NCBI GenBank assembly: GCA_964463355.1
Contig: CAYXBP010000036.1
Location: 1-13,392 of the forward strand
Direction of reading: 5' to 3'
DNA length: 13,392 nt
Origin: Firm-04 sp964463355
Lineage (GTDB): Bacteria; Bacillota; Clostridia; Oscillospirales; Ruminococcaceae
Shown one piece after another: positions 5,778 to 13,232 of the stretch. The position numbers and the translations under genes are program-made. Within the stretch, counting starts at the first letter, position 1, and every line of letters starts with the position of its first letter. The notes below the pieces were generated by a model. That model was not told the DNA's origin and made no database searches. It saw nothing but the letters and a program-made list of their open reading frames with translations.

Positions 5778-6915
5778 ATTGCATATCGCCAGCGCCATTT
5801 GCCTGTAGCGTGCCGTGGCTGAGTGCCTTAAGGTACGCATTGATGAACGAATCAAGTTCGCCGTCCATGACCGCCTGCACATTGCCGTTTTCGCAGCCAG
5901 TGCGATGATCTTTCACAAGTGTATAGGGCATGAACACATAGGAACGAATCTGACTGCCCCACTCAATCTTCAGTTGCGTGCCCTTGATATCGGAAATCTT
6001 ATCCAGATGTTCGCGTTCCTTGATCTCAATGAGCTTTGCACGGAGCATTTTCATACAGTAGTCCTTGTTTTGAAACTGACTGCGCTGTGTTTGGCAGGAA
6101 ACCACAATGCCTGTAGGAAGATGCGTCAAACGTACGGCGGAGCTGGTTTTGTTGATGTGCTGACCGCCGGCACCGCTGGAACGAAACACATCCATTTTGA
6201 TATCCTCGGGGCGGATGTCGACTTCCACATCATCAGCGATTTCGGGCATGACTTCTAATGCAGCGAAAGAGGTGTGCCGTCTGCCAGAGGAATCAAAGGG
6301 GGAAACGCGCACCAGACGGTGTACGCCAGCTTCAGATTTCAAAAAGCCGTAAGCGTTTTCGCCCTGCACCATAAAGGATGCCGACTTGATGCCTGCCTCG
6401 TCGCCATCCAGCCAATCGAGCAGATCCACCTTGAAGCCGTGGGTTTCAGCGTATTTGTTGTACATACGGTAGAGCATCTGCGCCCAGTCCTGTGCTTCTG
6501 TGCCACCAGCTCCTGCGTGCAGCGTCAGAATGGCGTTGGAACTGTCATACTCTCCAGTAAGTAGGGTTTTGAGCTTTTCAGCGGCAAGCTGCTCTTTAAA
6601 ACGTTCCGCGTCCGCAAGGATCTCCTCGTTGGAAGAATCGTCATCCTCTTCGATGCAAAGCGCGATCATGTCGATGGTATCCTCCAACAGCGATTGCAGC
6701 TTGTTGAAACGCTCCACCTTGTTTTCTAGTGTACGGATCTTCTGCATGACTTTCTGGGACTGTTCAGGGTTGTCCCAGAAGCCATCATAGGTTACCTGAA
6801 TACGCAGATCTTCCAGTTCGGATTCTGCGCGACTGATTTGCAGCACCTCATGCAGCTCTTTGACTTCAGGGCGCGCATTGACGAGTTCATTGCGGATATC
6901 GTCCAGTAATATCAT
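5776..6915 (-). CDS. prfB: Peptide chain release factor 2
   Basis: RF2 ends translation at UGA and UAA codons. The diagnostic SPF tripeptide lies at 205-207 (RVSPFDSSGRRHTSFA) and the catalytic GGQ at 250-252 (SSGAGGQHINKTSSAVRL); SPF rather than PxT separates it from RF1. The protein is 379 residues, slightly longer than usual. The ATG at 6915 follows an AAAGGA site at 8 bases. Many bacteria encode RF2 with an in-frame UGA near codon 25 that needs a +1 frameshift. Here the frame is continuous through that region (HEVLQISRAESELEDL), so this autoregulation is absent. It lies 61 bases after maf and has its own promoter in that gap. Confidence 0.98.
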   Translation of the reverse strand: MILLDDIRNELVNARPEVKELHEVLQISRAESELEDLRIQVTYDGFWDNPEQSQKVMQKIRTLENKVERFNKLQSLLEDTIDMIALCIEEDDDSSNEEILADAERFKEQLAAEKLKTLLTGEYDSSNAILTLHAGAGGTEAQDWAQMLYRMYNKYAETHGFKVDLLDWLDGDEAGIKSASFMVQGENAYGFLKSEAGVHRLVRVSPFDSSGRRHTSFAALEVMPEIADDVEVDIRPEDIKMDVFRSSGAGGQHINKTSSAVRLTHLPTGIVVSCQTQRSQFQNKDYCMKMLRAKLIEIKEREHLDKISDIKGTQLKIEWGSQIRSYVFMPYTLVKDHRTGCENGNVQAVMDGELDSFINAYLKALSHGTLQANGAGDMQ

Positions 6916-6951
6916 AAATATAATCCTTTCGTGGTGGGTTTATCCTAATCT

Positions 6952-6980
6952 ATCATACACGATTTTTGTGCGTCTGTCAA
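6952..6980 (-). promoter_or_regulatory. Sigma-A promoter of prfB
   Basis: TTGACA (6975-6980), 17 bases, then TATGAT (6952-6957) on the minus strand. The -35 box shares bases with the maf stop codon TGA, so prfB can be transcribed independently of the upstream genes. Confidence 0.82.
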
Positions 6981-7540
6981 CCGATGATGCCCAATTTTTT
7001 CAAATAGCGGTTGAGTTTTGCCACGGGCAGACCCACCACATTGTTGTAATCGCCGTGGATTTCTGACACAAACAATCCTCCGCTGCCCTGAATGCCGTAA
7101 GCACCTGCTTTGTCGTAAGGCTCATCGGTATCGGCGTAGCTGTTGATTTCGTCATCTGTCAGCGAAAAGAATGTAACAGCAGTACGCTCGGTAAAGCTGA
7201 TGCTTTTGCCTGCCCAGAAGATCGCCACGCCAGTGCATACGGTATGGGTACGCCCTGCAAGCAGGCGCAGCATGGCGAGGCATTCTTCGCGGTTTGCAGG
7301 CTTGCCCAGAATGGTATTCTCCACGATCACAGTGGTATCTGCACCGATGACCACTGCCTCGGGATGCTGCTGTGCAACCATAGCCGCCTTGCGAACAGCA
7401 AGCAGTTCGGCGGCTTGTGTTGCAGGGGTTTGTTCAGGGATGGTTTCATCGCAGTGCGCAGGAGATATGGTAAAATCTGTTTGCAGCAGAGAAAGCAGCT
7501 CTTTGCGCCGTGGGGACTGGGATGCAAGAATCAGCTTCAT
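6977..7540 (-). CDS. maf: Maf family nucleoside triphosphate pyrophosphatase
   Basis: Maf proteins hydrolyse non-canonical or surplus nucleoside triphosphates to the monophosphate and pyrophosphate, and several affect septum formation. This 187-residue protein has the full motif set: ILASQSPRRKELL (4-16), GADTTV (Asp68), GKPANREE, GRTHTVCTGV, DKAGAYGIQG, and GDYNNVVGLP near the end. DKAGAYGIQG points to the YhdE-like dTTP/UTP branch rather than the 7-methyl-GTP branch. The ATG has an AAGGAG site 8 bases before it. It starts 17 bases after the esterase stop codon and probably shares its transcript. Confidence 0.95.
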   Translation of the reverse strand: MKLILASQSPRRKELLSLLQTDFTISPAHCDETIPEQTPATQAAELLAVRKAAMVAQQHPEAVVIGADTTVIVENTILGKPANREECLAMLRLLAGRTHTVCTGVAIFWAGKSISFTERTAVTFFSLTDDEINSYADTDEPYDKAGAYGIQGSGGLFVSEIHGDYNNVVGLPVAKLNRYLKKLGIIG

Positions 7541-7557
7541 ACGGTATCGCTCCTTAC

Positions 7558-9291
7558 TCAGGAAAGTTTGTACATACTCATGCTCGTGATTGCAAACTGT
7601 GCCCCTGCGGTGCCGCCCATCAGTAATTGAAGCTCACAGATGCTTTCGGTGGTCATGGTGAGTTCTGTTTCAAAGGTGAGGGGTGTATTGGCGGTCATTT
7701 CCAGAGTGCCTTCCATGAAGATGATGCTGGGATCAGCGGTACTGCGCAAACAGTACGGTATGGACATATCCGCGCTGTTTTTGCAGGTTAATTTGAGATC
7801 ATACACGCCACTGCGCAAAGACAGATTGCCGATGATAGCCTGTACATCTTCTGGTGCATCACCGGCTGTGGTCATGCTGACGGTCAGAGAGTTGTCGTAA
7901 TCATTGACATAGTCTGAAACATAAACGCCCTGCGTGGTGTCATAAAGCACCTCGTAGGTGCGGTCTGCGGCGGCATCCAACCCGATTTCATCCCAGGGCA
8001 TCCCAATAGCGTCCGCGATCTTATCTGCCAGCACATAAGCACTTTTTTGCTGTGTGGTAGCGGAAGGATGCCAGTCTGCGCCGATGCCGTCATTCTGGAA
8101 ATCGTGGGTGGCGCACAGGTAGCTGCTGACTTTTGCATCGCCGAATGTTGCGACGGCTTCCTCAATCAAGGGGTAAACCTCCGCGCAGCCCATGGTACCC
8201 ACCGTGCAGATGATGTATGCATCGGGGTTATTTGCACGCACTACACCAAGAAAATCCACATAGCCCGCGGTGAAAGCGTCTTTGCGCGCATCAAAATCTT
8301 TGGCGAGGTAGGAAGAATCGTTGGTGCCGAGATTGATGACCACCACATCATTGGGGGCTGCATCAAAATCCCATGGTTGAGCGTAATCGGCAGGTTTGCC
8401 CACCAGCGCGTAGCAATCGGGTACCAGAGAATCGGTATTGATCGCGCCGTCGTTGGAATATCCCGAAATGACACCATAGCCGCTGTAGCTGACTGCGCTG
8501 TAATCGGCATTTAGCAGTTCGGCGGTGAGATATGCGTAGGATTTAGAAAAGTTTTCTGTTCCAGTGGAGAACGAAACATACTGGGAGTCTGCCTCTACTC
8601 CATAGGCGCAGGTGATGGAATCGCCAATAAACTCGATGGAGAGATCCTTTTTTGCTGTGCGCTTGATAGGTGTTGCAGCTGCGGAAGATACCGTAAAATG
8701 CTTGATGCCCACTGCACCATTGTTCGCTTCGGAAAGATGCATGACCTTTACCGTTGCTGTGCGATGCGTCTTAGCTGAAAACAGCGGTACGGTTTGTTCA
8801 GTTTCACTCATGACCACATCGGCTACCAGTTCGCCGTCCACATATACGCCATAGCGTGGACGATACTTTTCATCGGAGTACACACAGCCATCGCCAGCGA
8901 GGGTTACACTTGCCTCGGTGGCGGTGATGGTACATTCCAAAGCAGAGCCACTTTGCACCAGCCATGTGATATCGTTTTTGTCCAGTGTTCTGCCGATGCG
9001 TTTGCCTGCATCTGCGGAGATATTCTGTGTTTTTATCTCACCCGACAGATCTTCACTGCTTTGCGTCAGCAGGTCACGCTTCATCAGCGTCAGGTCAATC
9101 GCATCAATGACACCGTTACCATCGTAGTCGTCAGCGGCAGTCAGAGGCTTTGCTGTAGTCAGTGCATCTGCCAGATGCTGCACACTGCTGATATCTGGTG
9201 CAGTTTTGCCCGCTGCTGTAAACGGCTGTACTACAGCGGCAATTGCAACAACGACTGCGGTTAGTTTCTTTCCCATTTTGTGATTTTTCAT
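7558..9291 (-). CDS. Secreted CE2-like SGNH carbohydrate esterase with single dockerin-like repeat
   Basis: The protein probably removes acetyl groups from plant polysaccharides outside the cell. The ATG at 9291 is preferred because AGAGGGAG lies 7 bases before it; a start at 9312 overlapping the ligA stop would add 7 residues. Of 577 residues, 1-29 are a signal peptide (KNHKMGKK then AVVVAIAAVVQPFTAAG). Residues 54-75 (DDYDGNGVIDAIDLTLMKR and on) match one calcium-binding repeat of a type I dockerin; dockerins normally carry two. Residues about 95-205 form a beta-sandwich, followed by an SGNH hydrolase: GDSIT (Ser225), NLGTND (322-325) and DWHPS (Asp406, His408). A beta-sandwich plus SGNH order is that of CE2 esterases. 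The last 110 residues are beta-rich and may be a carbohydrate-binding module. It sits oddly between ligA and maf. Confidence 0.88.
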   Translation of the reverse strand: MKNHKMGKKLTAVVVAIAAVVQPFTAAGKTAPDISSVQHLADALTTAKPLTAADDYDGNGVIDAIDLTLMKRDLLTQSSEDLSGEIKTQNISADAGKRIGRTLDKNDITWLVQSGSALECTITATEASVTLAGDGCVYSDEKYRPRYGVYVDGELVADVVMSETEQTVPLFSAKTHRTATVKVMHLSEANNGAVGIKHFTVSSAAATPIKRTAKKDLSIEFIGDSITCAYGVEADSQYVSFSTGTENFSKSYAYLTAELLNADYSAVSYSGYGVISGYSNDGAINTDSLVPDCYALVGKPADYAQPWDFDAAPNDVVVINLGTNDSSYLAKDFDARKDAFTAGYVDFLGVVRANNPDAYIICTVGTMGCAEVYPLIEEAVATFGDAKVSSYLCATHDFQNDGIGADWHPSATTQQKSAYVLADKIADAIGMPWDEIGLDAAADRTYEVLYDTTQGVYVSDYVNDYDNSLTVSMTTAGDAPEDVQAIIGNLSLRSGVYDLKLTCKNSADMSIPYCLRSTADPSIIFMEGTLEMTANTPLTFETELTMTTESICELQLLMGGTAGAQFAITSMSMYKLS

Positions 9292-9311
9292 AACAATACT
9301 CCCTCTTTTCA

Positions 9312-11297
9312 TTATTCCTGCAATCGGCGCAGCAGCTCTGCTTCGTCAATAACAGGGATGCCCAATGCATTTGCCTTTGCCAGCTTGCTGCCTGCATCCT
9401 CTCCAGCAACCACAAAGCTTGTCTTTTTGGAAACCGACCCTGTGACTTTTCCGCCTGCCTCTTCGATCAGCGCTTTGGCTTCATCACGCGTTCGTGTTGG
9501 CAATGTACCAGTCAGCACAAATACCAGTCCTGCAAAACGGTCACTGGTTTGCTTTCGGGTATACTGCATCGTTAGCCCAAGATTTGTCAGGCGGTCAATC
9601 AGTGCAAGAAAATCAGGGTCTGCAAAGGTATTACACACCGATTGCGCCATAATTCCTCCCATACCGTCAATGGCAGCGATCTCCGCAACGGTGGCATGGC
9701 GCAAGGCATCCATGCTGCCGAACTGTTCACACAGCAGCACGGCAGTGCTTTGCCCGATATTTGGGATGCCCAGCGCGGCGATGACACGGTCAAGGGGCTG
9801 TGTTTTGGACTGTGCAATGGCGTTCAAAAGATTCTGCACGGATTTTTCACGGAAGCCTTCCAAGCGGAGCAGCTGCTCAGCAGTCAGGGTGTACAAATCC
9901 GCAGGAGATTGCACCAGTCCCTCGTCCATGAGCAGTTGCACAATGGCAGGCCCAAGGCCGTCAATATTCATGGCGGGTTTGGATGCAAAATGCACGATGG
10001 AACGAAACATCTGCGCAGGGCAAAGGGGATTGCAGCATCGCACTGCCGCCGCATCCTCTTCCTGCGATACTGGCGCGTGACAAGCAGGGCACTGCGTGGG
10101 CAGGGTATATGGTTCGCTGTTTTTTTCATGAGATACAGAAGACAGCACTTCGGGGATAATATCGCCTGCCTTACGAACGAGAATCGTATCGCCCACGCGG
10201 ATATCTTTTTCTTCAATAAACTGGCGGTTGTGCAAAGTGGCTCTTGCCACAGCTGTGCCAGCAAGCGAGATTGGCTCAAACACCGCCACAGGTGTCAGCA
10301 CTCCGGTGCGCCCTACCTGTATTTCAATACGTGTCAGTTTGGTTTGCTTTTCTTCGGGAGGAAATTTATACGCCACTGCCCATCTTGGATATTTTGCTGT
10401 GCTGCCCAGTCGTTCACGCTGTGCAAGATCATTGAGCTTTACCACAACGCCGTCAATATCATAGGGCAGCGTGCCGCGTGCCTCGCCGATTTTTTCAATT
10501 GCGGCAATCATTTTCTCGGGGTCTGCGTCACAAAGGGTGTAGGGGATGGTAGAAAAGCGCAGCTGTTGCAGCTTGTCCAGAGAGTCACTGTGCGCTGCAA
10601 AGTGGATGCCCTCTGCCTGCTGCAAATTAAACACAAAGATTTCCAGTTTACGGCTTGCAGTGATTTTAGCATCCTTTTGCCGCAGCGAACCAGCTGCCGC
10701 ATTGCGCGGATTCTTAAAGGGCTGTTCGCCATTCGCCTCCTGCTGCTCGATCACTCGTGCAAACTGCTCACGCGGCATATACACTTCGCCGCGCACCTCC
10801 AGCAGGGGGGGCGCATTTTGCAGTTTCAGTGGGATGCTGCGCAGGGTTTTTAAGTTCTGCGTGACATTCTCGCCCACAAAGCCGTCCCCACGAGTAGAGC
10901 CAACGGTTAGCACGCCATTTTCATACAGCAGGGATACGGAAAGCCCATCAATCTTCGGCTCCACGGTAAATACGGGGTTCGGAACAATCTCTTGCACACG
11001 GGCAAGAAACTGCCGTACCTGCTCATAGGAAAACACATCTTGCAGACTGCCCATCTGCACAGTATGGGTGACTTTTTCAAACTTGCCCGATGCTTTGCCA
11101 CCAACTCTCTGTGTGGGAGAATCGGGGCGCAGCAGTGCAGGGTATTCCGCTTCCAGGGCTTTCAGTTCCTGCATGAGCATATCATATTCGTAGTCATCAG
11201 CGAGGGGGTTGTCCTGATTATAATAAGCATCCGCAAGCAGTTCAAGCTTTGCAATCAGCTCATCAATTCTTGCGGCGGGAAGAGTTTCATTGGGCAT
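9312..11297 (-). CDS. ligA: NAD-dependent DNA ligase
   Basis: LigA seals nicks in replication and repair, using NAD as AMP donor. The protein is 661 residues, the normal length. Order of domains: Ia NAD-binding (YYNQDNPLADDYEYDMLM, 25-42), adenylation domain with EPKIDGLS (Lys115 takes the AMP) and the DIDGVVVKLND motif, OB fold (about 316-395), four-cysteine zinc finger (Cys403, Cys406, Cys421 or 422, Cys426), helix-hairpin-helix repeats (about 440-575), and a BRCT domain (586-661). The AAGGAG site is 12 bases before the ATG, a little far. The esterase begins at or just after its stop codon (a TAATG junction is present), indicating one transcript. Confidence 0.98.
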   Translation of the reverse strand: MPNETLPAARIDELIAKLELLADAYYNQDNPLADDYEYDMLMQELKALEAEYPALLRPDSPTQRVGGKASGKFEKVTHTVQMGSLQDVFSYEQVRQFLARVQEIVPNPVFTVEPKIDGLSVSLLYENGVLTVGSTRGDGFVGENVTQNLKTLRSIPLKLQNAPPLLEVRGEVYMPREQFARVIEQQEANGEQPFKNPRNAAAGSLRQKDAKITASRKLEIFVFNLQQAEGIHFAAHSDSLDKLQQLRFSTIPYTLCDADPEKMIAAIEKIGEARGTLPYDIDGVVVKLNDLAQRERLGSTAKYPRWAVAYKFPPEEKQTKLTRIEIQVGRTGVLTPVAVFEPISLAGTAVARATLHNRQFIEEKDIRVGDTILVRKAGDIIPEVLSSVSHEKNSEPYTLPTQCPACHAPVSQEEDAAAVRCCNPLCPAQMFRSIVHFASKPAMNIDGLGPAIVQLLMDEGLVQSPADLYTLTAEQLLRLEGFREKSVQNLLNAIAQSKTQPLDRVIAALGIPNIGQSTAVLLCEQFGSMDALRHATVAEIAAIDGMGGIMAQSVCNTFADPDFLALIDRLTNLGLTMQYTRKQTSDRFAGLVFVLTGTLPTRTRDEAKALIEEAGGKVTGSVSKKTSFVVAGEDAGSKLAKANALGIPVIDEAELLRRLQE

Positions 11298-11342
11298 CGG
11301 GGTGTTTCACTCCTTATGCAAAAGTTTGCGGATATGCGCAAA

Positions 11343-11374
11343 ACCGCGTGCGCAGTGGTTGCCGCCCACGCGGT
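11343..11374 (-). terminator. Possible terminator after the Cys-rich gene
   Basis: ACCGCGTG and CACGCGGT arms (11343-11350 and 11367-11374) form a GC-rich 8-pair stem, followed on the minus strand by TTTTGCG. It lies 16 bases after the stop codon of the Cys-rich gene and 46 bases before the ligA start. The T-run is short, so termination may be partial. Confidence 0.5.
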
Positions 11375-11389
11375 CTGCGGACATACAGA

Positions 11390-12244
11390 TTATTCTGTGG
11401 GAAGACTGCCGTTGCTGCTGTTTGCGATACTGTTGCCTGTGGTACTACCGTTCGATGGTATATTGCCGTAATTGCAGCTGTCGCAGTTGTTGCAGCAGCC
11501 GCATCCACATGCCCCTTGACAGGGTGCAGGCGCAGCATTTTGGGAGAGAAATTCCTCAGTGGGAAACGAGATGCGGCTGAAGATTTCGCAAGGAGAGTCC
11601 GTTTCGCAGGAGCAGGTTTTTGCCGGCACGCTGTATGGATATGCAGGAACCATCATTGTGACGGGCCTGGTCAGTTCCACAATGGAGAACACGCCCAGCG
11701 TCATCACAACGCCACGCTTGCGGCAAAGACCTACTTCGTCATGGTTTATGCAAATGCCTGCGATCTTGGTTTCCAGTGCGATGGGTTCCACCACTTGTAC
11801 GCTTGCCACCGGGAGGTTCACCACCTCGCAGCAGCTATTTGTTTCGCCAATGCGCATCCCATTGCTGAAAAATGTCTTGGTGCTTGCCTCGCCGCCGTAG
11901 AGGATCACACTTTTAGATGCAGTGGCGCAGCCACGGAGCATCATGGGGCAATCACAAGCCTGTTCGTAGGCAAGCAGTTCTACCCCGAAGGTAAAGGTGA
12001 TATCCACCGAAAAATACCCGCGGTTAAATGGAATCGGCTCCACGCTCATGGATACATTGGTAATAGAAACACAGCGCGTTTTGACCATGCAGACATTTGC
12101 AGGCAACTCGCCATTTTCCAGATGTACCTGCACGTTGGTGATGCAGTCCTTGTCACTACAGCTGTCGAATACGCGATCCACTTTCATGGGCACGATGCTG
12201 CTGCCTGTGCCGACGGCGGTATCGTTCTGAATGCAGTCGTTCAT
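11390..12244 (-). CDS. Conserved Cys-rich clostridial protein of unknown function
   Basis: I do not know its function. The ATG at 12244 has GGAGG 7 bases before it, giving 284 residues. The start region MNDCIQNDTAVGTGSS is followed by KVDRVFDSCSDKDC, then beta-rich sequence with VEPIPFNRGYFSVDITFTF, VILYGGEAST, VVMTLGVFSIVELTR and a conserved-looking FSRISFPTEEF before the tail. Tail residues 242-257 hold seven cysteines (APCQGACGCGCCNNCDSC), ending in a Ser/Asn/Gly-rich stretch. Repeated phrases of this kind (VDRVFDSCSDKDC, EPxPFNRGYFSVD) I recall from hypothetical proteins across spore-forming Clostridia. There is no signal peptide or membrane segment. A cross-linked spore-layer protein or a metal-binding protein would both fit; this is inference. 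Confidence 0.8.
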   Translation of the reverse strand: MNDCIQNDTAVGTGSSIVPMKVDRVFDSCSDKDCITNVQVHLENGELPANVCMVKTRCVSITNVSMSVEPIPFNRGYFSVDITFTFGVELLAYEQACDCPMMLRGCATASKSVILYGGEASTKTFFSNGMRIGETNSCCEVVNLPVASVQVVEPIALETKIAGICINHDEVGLCRKRGVVMTLGVFSIVELTRPVTMMVPAYPYSVPAKTCSCETDSPCEIFSRISFPTEEFLSQNAAPAPCQGACGCGCCNNCDSCNYGNIPSNGSTTGNSIANSSNGSLPTE

Positions 12245-12375
12245 ACAAATTCCTCCAGTACATGATGCAACACCGTGCAAAGCACGCCCGATGGCTTGAC
12301 GGTGCTGTCCAGAATAGGGCTTTCGCCTTGTTACAATGTATTCACCACTGGAGGTTTTTGTGCATGGGAAGGTAC
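12245..12375. other. Intergenic region between hisE and the Cys-rich gene
   Basis: I see no gene and no clear sigma-A promoter or terminator here. Short dyads are present: CACCGT with ACGGTG (around 12268-12307) and CGTGC-AAA-GCACG (around 12274-12286). The absence of a recognisable vegetative promoter before the Cys-rich gene would be compatible with another sigma factor or readthrough from hisE. Confidence 0.4.
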
Positions 12376-12714
12376 TCAGGTATTCTTATCTACCTGATGG
12401 AACTGCTTAAGATTGCCCATTTTCTGATTGCGCTCCGCCAGAATGCGTTCCACCTCTGTCCATTCAAGCCCTTGATTTGCAGCAAGCACCATCAGGTGAT
12501 AGAGCAGGTCGTTGATCTCGTTTGCGAGTTCGTTGTTATCTGCGTTTTTGGCTGCGATAATGGTTTCCGAGGCTTCTTCGCCAACCTTTTTGCAGATTTT
12601 GTCTACGCCCTTTTCAAACAGATAGCAGGTGTAGGAATTATCCTGTGCAGAGCCATTGGCAAAATCGGCTTTGCGCGCCTTTATGATTTCAAAGATTTCC
12701 TGATAAACCGTCAT
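12376..12714 (-). CDS. hisE: Phosphoribosyl-ATP pyrophosphatase
   Basis: HisE removes pyrophosphate from phosphoribosyl-ATP, the second step of histidine synthesis. The 112-residue protein has the MazG-like all-helical fold: SYTCYLFEKGVDKICKKVGE (27-46), with EEASETIIAAK and ELANEINDLLYHLMVL supplying the acidic metal ligands. Length is normal for a stand-alone HisE. Its AAGGAG site overlaps the hisI stop codon (TAAGGAG), so the two are coupled with a 12-base gap. In many bacteria the two are fused as HisIE; here they are separate. Confidence 0.96.
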   Translation of the reverse strand: MTVYQEIFEIIKARKADFANGSAQDNSYTCYLFEKGVDKICKKVGEEASETIIAAKNADNNELANEINDLLYHLMVLAANQGLEWTEVERILAERNQKMGNLKQFHQVDKNT

Positions 12715-12726
12715 GATATGTACTCC

Positions 12727-13071
12727 TTATTCGTTTTCGTTGTAGATATTCTTGAAAAAGCAGCTGTATGCACCTGTGTGGCAGGCAACGCCCTTCTGCC
12801 TTACATTGACAAGCAGGGTATCGTTATCGCAATCGGCGAAGATGGAAACCACTTTTTGCAGATTACCGCTGGTGGCACCTTTATTCCAGTATTCCTGCCG
12901 AGAGCGGCTCCAAAACCAGGTGTAGCCTGTTTCCAGGGTACGTTTCAGGCTTTCCCTGTTCATGTACGCGAGCATCAGCACGGTGTGGGTATCCACATCG
13001 TAGCAAATGGCGGGGATCAGCTCTCCTTTTATGAACAACTGGTCAAGATCCTGCATATGTATTTGCGCCAT
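12727..13071 (-). CDS. hisI: Phosphoribosyl-AMP cyclohydrolase
   Basis: HisI opens the adenine ring of phosphoribosyl-AMP, the third step of histidine synthesis. In 114 residues it shows FWSRSRQEYWNKGATSGN (53-70), the metal-binding ADCDND (Asp80, Cys81, Asp82, Asp84) and GVACHTGAYSCFF (Cys97, His98, Cys104), the expected zinc and magnesium sites. AGGAG lies 9 bases before the ATG. It leads a two-gene unit with hisE and has its own promoter, so these last his genes are transcribed apart from any other his genes. Confidence 0.97.
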   Translation of the reverse strand: MAQIHMQDLDQLFIKGELIPAICYDVDTHTVLMLAYMNRESLKRTLETGYTWFWSRSRQEYWNKGATSGNLQKVVSIFADCDNDTLLVNVRQKGVACHTGAYSCFFKNIYNENE

Positions 13072-13111
13072 GGTAGTTCACTCCTATATCTTTTTTTGAC
13101 CATACGCTTTC

Positions 13112-13140
13112 AGTATACCACATTTTTCTGCATTATGCAA
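13112..13140 (-). promoter_or_regulatory. Sigma-A promoter of hisI-hisE
   Basis: TTGCAT (13135-13140), 17 bases and TATACT (13112-13117) on the minus strand, about 40 bases before the hisI start codon. No T-box or attenuator fits in the short leader. Confidence 0.8.
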
Positions 13141-13197
13141 GAGGTTGCAGCCCGCTTTTTGCAGCGTAAAATGGTCATGTAAAAAAGCAAAATTCTA

Positions 13198-13226
13198 TTG
13201 ACAAATATTTGCATTGGTGATATAAT
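13198..13226 (+). promoter_or_regulatory. Perfect consensus sigma-A promoter reading off the right edge
   Basis: TTGACA (13198-13203), exactly 17 bases and TATAAT (13221-13226). It is the strongest promoter in the window and drives the non-coding sequence at the right edge. Transcription should begin near 13233. Confidence 0.88.
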
Positions 13227-13232
13227 GAAAAT

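Noticed and set aside
9642..10853. 403-codon ORF on the plus strand
   Set aside because: Antisense shadow of ligA; Cys/His-rich translation without recognisable domains.
11249..12265. 338-codon ORF on the plus strand
   Set aside because: Antisense to the Cys-rich gene and the ligA start; the minus-strand frame has the ribosome site and coherent protein sequence.
12245..12375. Sporulation-type (sigma-E/K) promoter before the Cys-rich gene
   Set aside because: AATACATTG resembles part of a sigma-E -10 box, but no matching -35 element was found at proper spacing.
12364..13182. Plus-strand ORF with a well-placed GGAGG (12350-12354) before ATG at 12364 and a hydrophobic start
   Set aside because: It runs antisense through both hisE and hisI, which are certain, and no promoter was found before it; the ribosome site is probably chance.
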